Assembly (NCBI GenBank): GCA_947044405.1
Contig: CAMRHE010000017.1
Coordinates: forward strand, 10,074,001-10,138,000
From: Leptodactylus fallax
Taxonomy: Eukaryota; Chordata; Amphibia; Anura; Leptodactylidae
Length of the DNA: 64,000 bases
Direction of reading: 5' to 3'
A model generated the notes under the pieces. The model was not told where the DNA came from and ran no database searches. It worked only from the letters and a program-made list of their open reading frames with translations. Below, piece by piece: positions 27,601 to 36,125 of the stretch (the stretch's first letter is position 1; every line of letters begins with the position of its first letter). Position numbers and translations under genes: made by a program.

Positions 27601-30600
27601 TGAGGGCATTAAAGAGGACCTTTCACCAACATAAAAACTTGATTTAAAAAATAGGTCATTTTCTGGTGACACATCCCCTTTAAGGCATATCCGGATATGT
27701 GATTAATGTCTTTGGGGAGGAAGCCCTTTCAATGCACCCCATACTTACCCACATCCAAATTAATATGCACTGATCAAGTCAAGACACAAACACGTCTTTG
27801 CAGCAGCTCTTTACAAGGTGTCTTGAGTAGGGAGAGGAGAGAGACCCTACTCAAGACACCATCTATTTTGGATGACTCAACAGGACCTGGACAGGGAGTT
27901 TGTATTGTAAAAACCCCTTTAATCCAGGCACAGGCAACATATTCATGACTAAACTCCTATTCATAAACTTATCTAATTTCACCTTTGCTAATAGTAAAAT
28001 AAGGATTTCCAGGATCTAGCAGAAAAGTGAGATCATTCATCTGGTCGGCATCGGTGGCTGTGCAGGTATTCACCGTCCTTCCGATCGGAAGTTCCTCATT
28101 TAGTTCAATGGTCACCATGTTCCCAGAGGTTTGTGTCTGTGTGGTGGTCCTAGCTGTCGTGATGCTGTAAAATCTAGTAAAGGAGAATATTCATCATTGA
28201 CTGCTTCATCACTGATCACACTGGACCCCAAAAACCACTTTGCTACCACCAAGCCACCAATATGGGGGCCTTGTTACAGACACATCTATCTATAAGTGAC
28301 TGTGCACTGCACAGTAAATACTTACACACACGTCAATGAGGGATCGTTGTCATTCACATTTGTGATATGGACAATTATTTTTGCAGACTTTGAAAGAGAG
28401 CCATCAGTAATGCTCACTGTTATAGTGTAACTGCGGGAAGAATAGTACAAGTATTACACACAGTACAGCATCAAATACAGAGAATTATAACATCACTGTA
28501 TACATTGTATGAATAGGTTTGGAAATCAGAGATGCAAAACAGTTTATATAGTAAATCATTGCTCTATAATGTAAGATTTGTTCATTCTGCATTCATTAAA
28601 TGGGTTATTTGGTGCTAACATCCCGTTTCCAAATACTTCGTAATCTTATATTTGGGCACTAAGACGTAATAATCTCTCATTTCTGATCTCTTTTAATTAG
28701 CTGGAGGAAAAAAAGTGACTACAAATACATCTGTCACACACATGAACAGTCTATTGATTTCAATGGACACTGTGTAATGCTTCATCTTCCCTGTGGTGGC
28801 GCTGCAGAGGAATTAAAGCAGCTTCCAAAATTGACCTGTAAATACATCCACAGCAGTGCTAAATACTCCCTGCTTCCCTGTGCAGCCTTTGCATATCTTT
28901 ATTTTACTTGCTGCTCCTTGTATCACTGTTATTTACATACAGTGAATCTGTGGACAAACTACATGTCCCATGATTTCTCTCCCTGCTCTCACTCTCTGTG
29001 TGCCCCTCCCTTCTCCACTCTCCCCTGCAACGAAATCACAGATAATAAATCACTCCCACATCCGAGGTCACATGCTGCTGTGATGTTTCATTTGCTGGCT
29101 GCACTGTACACAGGGAGGGGTAGTGAGCTTGCAAATGAAACGTCACAGCTGAGGTCAATGACCTGAAAATTAATCAGATAAACAGTGCTGAATTTAAACA
29201 GGATCTATATTAGGAAGTGTTTTTTATTGATGTATCCTGTTATTTGGCTCATGTTTTAAAAAAAACTGGATAACCCCTTTAAATACTTGTTACCCCATTT
29301 TCCTGAAGATCGCCACTGATCACTGGGGATCCAAGACAGAGACATCCTGTTATCAGCTTTATTTCAATAACTAATAAAATAATAGATTTGTCACCCAATA
29401 TTTACCTTTTTCTATTACTTTCAAAATCAAACATTTCCGTAGTAACGATGGTTCCCGTGTGGTCGATCTGAAATCCCGAATTTCCAGGAGAGATTGTGAC
29501 AGAATACTGGTGAGAGAGCAATAGGTGATATTAAAACTTGATCCTACCGTCCATCCATATAGAATAGTAACAGTAAGACTGGTCATGGGGTTAACAAATT
29601 CTTGTCCTGCTGCATACAGGGTGGGGGGGGGGAGCTCCTGCTGCAGCCAGAGTTGTCTTACAGTCATACACAGGACTATGAGGAGGAAGAGGAGGACATG
29701 ACGGACATGACTGAGCACCTGGGACACAATAAGATTTCATTATGTACTTCCCAGTTTTACTTGTAATATGAGATAAAATAGGATCAAAGAATTGATGTTG
29801 TCATATTGTTGTGTATCTTCTATATTTTGAGAAATTTATTGGATGTCAAATGGAATAGTGATCTATTTTGTTATCCAATATTGTAAAAGATCATTTCCTT
29901 CCTATTTCCTAATATATTGTGTTAGGAATATTAATTGCAGATTTTTCTCCTTCCGCTCAGCCCTATCAGGTGTACTTCTCCTTTAAGAAGGTCCTGCTGC
30001 TCATAAACCCCCTTCTTAAAGGAGAAGTATCATACCTTCCCCCCATGGCTGGTATGATATGGGGTTACTGTGGTTGGCATAAATAATTATACCTTCCTGA
30101 CGATGATATTTCACAAGTATGAGCCGCACATTATTCACAATAAGATATTATGTTTACTTAATGGCTTTGCAATAATGCGCAATTAAGTGACAAAGTACCT
30201 GTGGATGAGTGACGTCGCTGCGGGTCTCCTAGTAACACACTAATACACTACACATGTACTAAACCAAGATGTTCTTAGGAAACAAAGGGAATGAATAGCA
30301 AAGTCATTGACTGTGCCAACTACTGCCCTGAACAATGACGTCCGCCAGATTAGTACCCAGTATAAAACAGACAAGGGTCACCATGTAATGCTTCATCTCA
30401 CCTGTGTAGGGCTTAGGCAGTCACTCGCCCGGCCACATGCTGAGGCTGAGTTCACATCCGCGACAGAGTCTCCGCCGCAGAAACTGACAGAAATAGGCAG
30501 AGAGAAAAGTCCTGTACGGAGGACTTATCTCCACTGGTGTCAGTATAGAAACAGCAGACACCCACAAGACGCCTGGCGGACCCTATTATAGTCTATCGGT

Positions 30601-33600
30601 CTGCGGGTAACCGCTGTTTTAGCAGTACGGCTCTCCATCATTTGGGTCCCTCGGAACAGATATGAACCTAGCCTTACTGTGACTTCATTCAGTATATATA
30701 TCTTAGGGGGCTCTGCTGGGTCTTTCATGTCCAGGAGTCCCCCATAACAGGAGAGACCACCAGCACTCCCAGCAGACCAAGCCAGTCTATTCATGCATTT
30801 ATATGATTCCCATAGATTTCACCAGAGAATACTGAATGTATGCAGTGGGCTCCCCCTTGTGGTGGCTATAGGTAGCAAGAATTTAAGGGTACATGTACAT
30901 GATCAGGATTTACATGCAGAAAACGCTCACCGGAATCCACATGTATCCATGCAGAAAAAATCTGCACCCACTGGCTCAGATTTTGGTGCAGATTTTCATA
31001 CATGAACATTATTGTGCAAAAGTTTTAGGCAGGTATGGGAAAAATGCTGCAAAGTAAGAATGTTTTCAGAAACAGAAAGGGTTAATAGTTTATTTGTGTC
31101 AATTAACAAAATGAAGTGACTAAAGAAAAGTAAAATCTAAATCCGCACCATAGTTCAATTCATGTACAGAAAAAGTAATGTGCGTGAGAAATAGAATTTT
31201 TCATTCACTTTAAAGAGGTTTTCTGACCCCAAATTGATTTTCCATGACATCAGTATGTGATCTGTGAGGACAACTGGACCAGCACAGATCAGCTGTTGCA
31301 GCAGTCTCTGGGTGCTTGAAGCTGCTAGTGGATGGGAAGTTTGTGCAGCACCGCCCCTGTGCAAGTAATAGGAGGGGAGCAGCAGCTGCATCCGCTGCAT
31401 AGTGACGGTGCTATTGGACGGCGCTGCACATGCTGCCCATCCAATAGCAGCTCCCAGCACCTGGAGCCTGCTGCAAATGCCGACCTGTGCAGGGTCAGGG
31501 TGATCCCACAGATCACATACCGATGACCTATCCTGGGGATAATAGTATAATGTTGTACCGTGTTAGCCATTGAAAGTAGTGGAAGAGTGAAGAAATCAGG
31601 CGATACCTTTTAGAGGCTAACTGAGTACATCCTGTGGATAAGTCATCAGTATGAAAAATCAATTTGGGCCGGACAACCCCTTTAATGCTTATGGATTACG
31701 GTGCGAGGGGAAAGGCACACCCATTTGTCAGTTTAATCATTTCCAGGAGGGGTAAGGGAGGAAAATTCATAAGCAAATTAATTCAAGGTTTGATTCAAGA
31801 GATGAAAAAAAAATTATCATAAACCCAGTGAAAATGTTCAAGTATTATAAGCTGTATGGCTGTCACCTGCAGAACATCTTGATCGGGGTCCTTGGCCGCC
31901 ACTTTGTAGATGACTGTGGATACAGGAGTATTTTCAGGAATATAAACCTCTGCCTCTGTTGGGGAGAAATGACTGTATCACAACACAGGTAACCTACCTA
32001 CAGATGGTACTGTATCTAATCAACCTATCTTCTGTGCGGGAAGACCTAAAAAGCAACTGAATCGAAATAAATAATTCAAGAGATCTCTGGACATGTCTGT
32101 TTTAGTACTGTAGATACTTGTATCCCCCAAGAAATAAGAATGCTGGGACTTCTTTTTGTAGAACTCTGTATGACTAACCTGGTACCATACCCAGTGTCAC
32201 ACCCTATTAAGGGTCAGTTCACAAAGCGGATTTAGCAGCAGGATCCACTATGCCAATTGCACTGCGGAATTCTTCCTGCTACGGTCACAAGGATTGCCTA
32301 CTGTTATTCGCTCCAGGAGGAGGATCAGGAGTGAATATCTCAGCAATGGAGGCAGCAATTCACTATCTGCAGGGCTGGTGTGACCTGCGGGGTTATGCTG
32401 ACACTAACCTATCTATCTGCAGGGCTGGGGTGATATGCTGGCTCTGGTGACACTAACCTATCTATCTGCAGGGCTGGGGTGATATGCTGGTTATGCTGAC
32501 ACTAACCTATCTATCTTCAGGGCTGGGCTGATTTGCTGGTTCTGGTGACACTAACCTATCTATCTGCAGGGCTGGGGTGATATGCTGGTGTAGGGAACTG
32601 CCATTTCTACTAGTATATAATGTATCTGGCTTCTTTGCCCCTGCAGTTTGGCTTCAGAGACCCCAGGCATTTAGTGCAAGTTTTGTTTTGTAAATACAGT
32701 GAGTCAGACACATGTGAGGCAGAGCTGCTGGGGGGAGAGATGTGAGCAGAGCTGCTGAGACAGACATGTTATGTCTGGGGTAGTCTAAGAGCCACTTGTT
32801 CCTCTTTACTTCACAGTATATAGTTAGGTATGTGTTACCCCCTATATACTCACAGGACCTAGCTAGTAACCGTAGTTAGGGATCCATATATATATATAGT
32901 TCAGGGCAGTGATAGGTTAGGCTTCCGAAGGCCAACTAGCTAGTTAGAGGCCCGGTGGCACTAGTAGTTTAGCTGGCAGGTTAAGGACTCAGTGTTAGGG
33001 TAGTCAGGCCTGCATCTACTGCCGTCACCGTCGCCCTGTTTGCTGCCTGTGAAGAATCTCACCATCATCATCATCATCTCCTGATCGGCTGTCTGTCATC
33101 TCCTGGAAGAATCCGAGGATCCACAGTCATCCACAGGGGCCCCTGCATCTCTTCTGTTGCCTGGAGGTATTGTGCACTGGACTCTTGCTATATATCTATA
33201 TATATACCCGGGTATATAACCTAAGACGGTTGAGGACTTGCTGGTTGTTGTAGTATTGCTGTGTTCTGAGTATATTTTATGTATGTATTATTACCCTGTT
33301 GATTCTTATAAAGCTACTGTTATAACCTTATGTGGTATCTGTATGTATTCTTCAGACTGTGAGATTAGTACAGTGATCCTTGTTAAGGCTACTAACTGTA
33401 CTTCATGGGTAAGTCCCAGGAAGAGATCCTCCCTGTAATACAGAGGCTCTATCCTGGGTGGAGGCACTGATATATTTCATATATGTTCCCACTCTTCCCT
33501 TCAGCGAAGGCTTCAGGTCCCATTATACACACAGGTCAGCGCCAGAGTCTGTTGCGGGAGGGATAATACTCATACCCCCCCCCAAATAGGGCTACACTGG

Positions 33601-35927
33601 TTATGCTGACACTAACCTATCTATCTTCAGGGCTGGGCTGATTTGCTGGTTCTGGTGACACTAACCTATCTATCTGCAGGGCTGGGGTGATATGCTGGTT
33701 CTGGTGACACTAACCTATCTATCTGCAGGGCTGGGGTGATATGCTGGGGTCTGGTGACACTAACCTATCTATCTGCAGGGTTGGGTGCGCGGGCGTGATA
33801 TGCTGCGGTCTGGTGACACTAACCTATCTATCTGCAGGGCTGGAGTGATATGCTGCAGTCTGGTGACACTAACCTATCTATCTGCGGGGCTGGGTTGGTA
33901 TGCTGGGGTCTGGTGACAGTCTCCCTTTAAAGGGTAGTTTTATTTTTTTATTTACATCATTTTACTTCTTATACAGATATAATTGACATAAAAAAAATTT
34001 GCACTGCCCATCCTCCCCCAGAGCTGCATTTATAATTCTGCATGCTTCCAAGCTAATTTTCTGCATGTAGTAGATCTTTCTGCTGAACGGAATTCTAGGA
34101 AGTTCAGTCTTGACACAAGACATTGCATTATAGATGCTGAGCTAAGCTGTTAGGGGATTTCTAATGGTAAGTTGTCAACTGGTTCCAGGAGAAGAAAGTA
34201 AGCCACTGACAATACTGGAAATAATGCAAAAATCTCCATTAAAAAATCTGCATGTTCCAGGTCTAACTGTTCTTCCACTTTGTGCTCAGCCTAGGATATA
34301 TTTTATGTTTGATTTATATATTTGTGCAGTTTATTAGGAATACATTTTGCTTTCTAAATAAGTACAGACCATTCTGTTCTCATTTCTTACAATGTATGTA
34401 TTCCAGTTACAGCTCCATCTGATACAGAGCTCTAAATGCCAAGCGTAGACATAGTCTGCCTGCACCCACCACTAGGGGGGCTCATGAGCTTACTGCACAC
34501 TGTTATACATTGAGCTCAATTAGCACACAGTATGCAGTAAGTTCCTGAGCTCCCCCTAGTGGTGGCTGCTGCTAAAAAGAATGTTATCATTTATGTCAAT
34601 GCAGTCTTGGAGCTCAGTATCAGAAAGATGGATATAAGGGATAAAGTCATGTCAAAAGTTAGACATTCACGTCAATGCTGTATGGTTGGCAGATACCATT
34701 TTCAATCCTCCTGCATGTTGCATTTGACTCATATTTCCAGTGGTACAGCTACAGATGACACCCCATGTAGTAGGCAGGTTGTACCTTTTTCAGCCAGGGT
34801 TCCGGTGAACAACGGGGGTTTGTTGACTTTAGAAATCTCGATGACAATGGACTGAGTGGCCGTGCTGCCTTTACTGTCTTCAATAAGGATTTGAAGGGTG
34901 TATAAAGGGACAGCTTCAAAGTCCAGCTTAGGTGTATTGGTGGTTATTAACTACAGGAAGAGTTAGGACAAAGAAAAGCAGAAATCACTCTATAGACATA
35001 TGTAATATAGACTTTCTCTTCTTCTTCTCTATCTATCTATCTATCTATCTATATTATATCCATCTATCTCATATCAATCTCACTATCACTATGTATTTAT
35101 GTATCGGAATTTTTATTTATAATATTTATATATTTAATCTTTATTTATTTATAAGATTTATAATAATAATAATATTTATCTAATGATCGATCTCATCTAT
35201 CTGTCCTATAAATCTATCTCATATCTATGTCATCTACATATCTCACTATTTATCTGTCTATCTATATCCATCTACCTATCTCATATCTATCTCACTTCTC
35301 TCATTATCTATGTTTCTATCTATCTATCTCAAATGTATTAATTTTATTTACAGTATATATATATATATATATATATATTGATCAATCAATCTATCTCTAT
35401 CAATTTAGCTGTCTCATATCTATCTATCTACAGGGGCATCTCAATAAATTAGAATATCTTTGAAACATTTCTTTCTTTCAGTAATTAAATTAAAAAGTGA
35501 CCTCCTATATTTTCTAGATTCTTTACACACAGTGCTCTATTTCAAGTGTTTTATTTCTGTAAATGTTGATTATGGATTACAGGGAATGAAAACCCAAATC
35601 TAAGAAAATTAGAATATTGTAAAAAAGTTCAGTATTGTAAATTCAGTGTCACCTGCCAAGGTTTCCTAAGCCTTTAAATGGCCCCTCAGTCTGGTTCAGT
35701 AGGACACACAATCATGGAAGACGCTGATTATGGATTGTATTACTGAATTACTGAAATGAATGAATGTTTCAAAGATATTCTAATTTGTTGAGATGCGCCT
35801 GTATCTATCTATCTATCTGTCTTTTTCACATCTATCTCTTAATCTCATATCTATCTACTTATCTACCTCACACCTACAGTATCTCTTTATCTCATATCTA
35901 TCTCTTATCTGTCTATCTCACATCTAC

Positions 35928-35977
<50 letters not shown>

Positions 35978-35996
35978 CATCTATCTATCTATCTAC

Positions 35997-36037
<41 letters not shown>

Positions 36038-36042
36038 CATCC

Positions 36043-36085
<43 letters not shown>

Positions 36086-36090
36086 CATCC

Positions 36091-36125
<35 letters not shown>

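Noticed and set aside
29371..29727. Open frame starting with a signal-peptide-like hydrophobic stretch ([14 protein letters not shown])
   Set aside because: It runs across cdhr3-like exon 5 in the wrong frame and the hydrophobic part lies in repeat-like intron DNA; the true signal exon is at 38516-38558.
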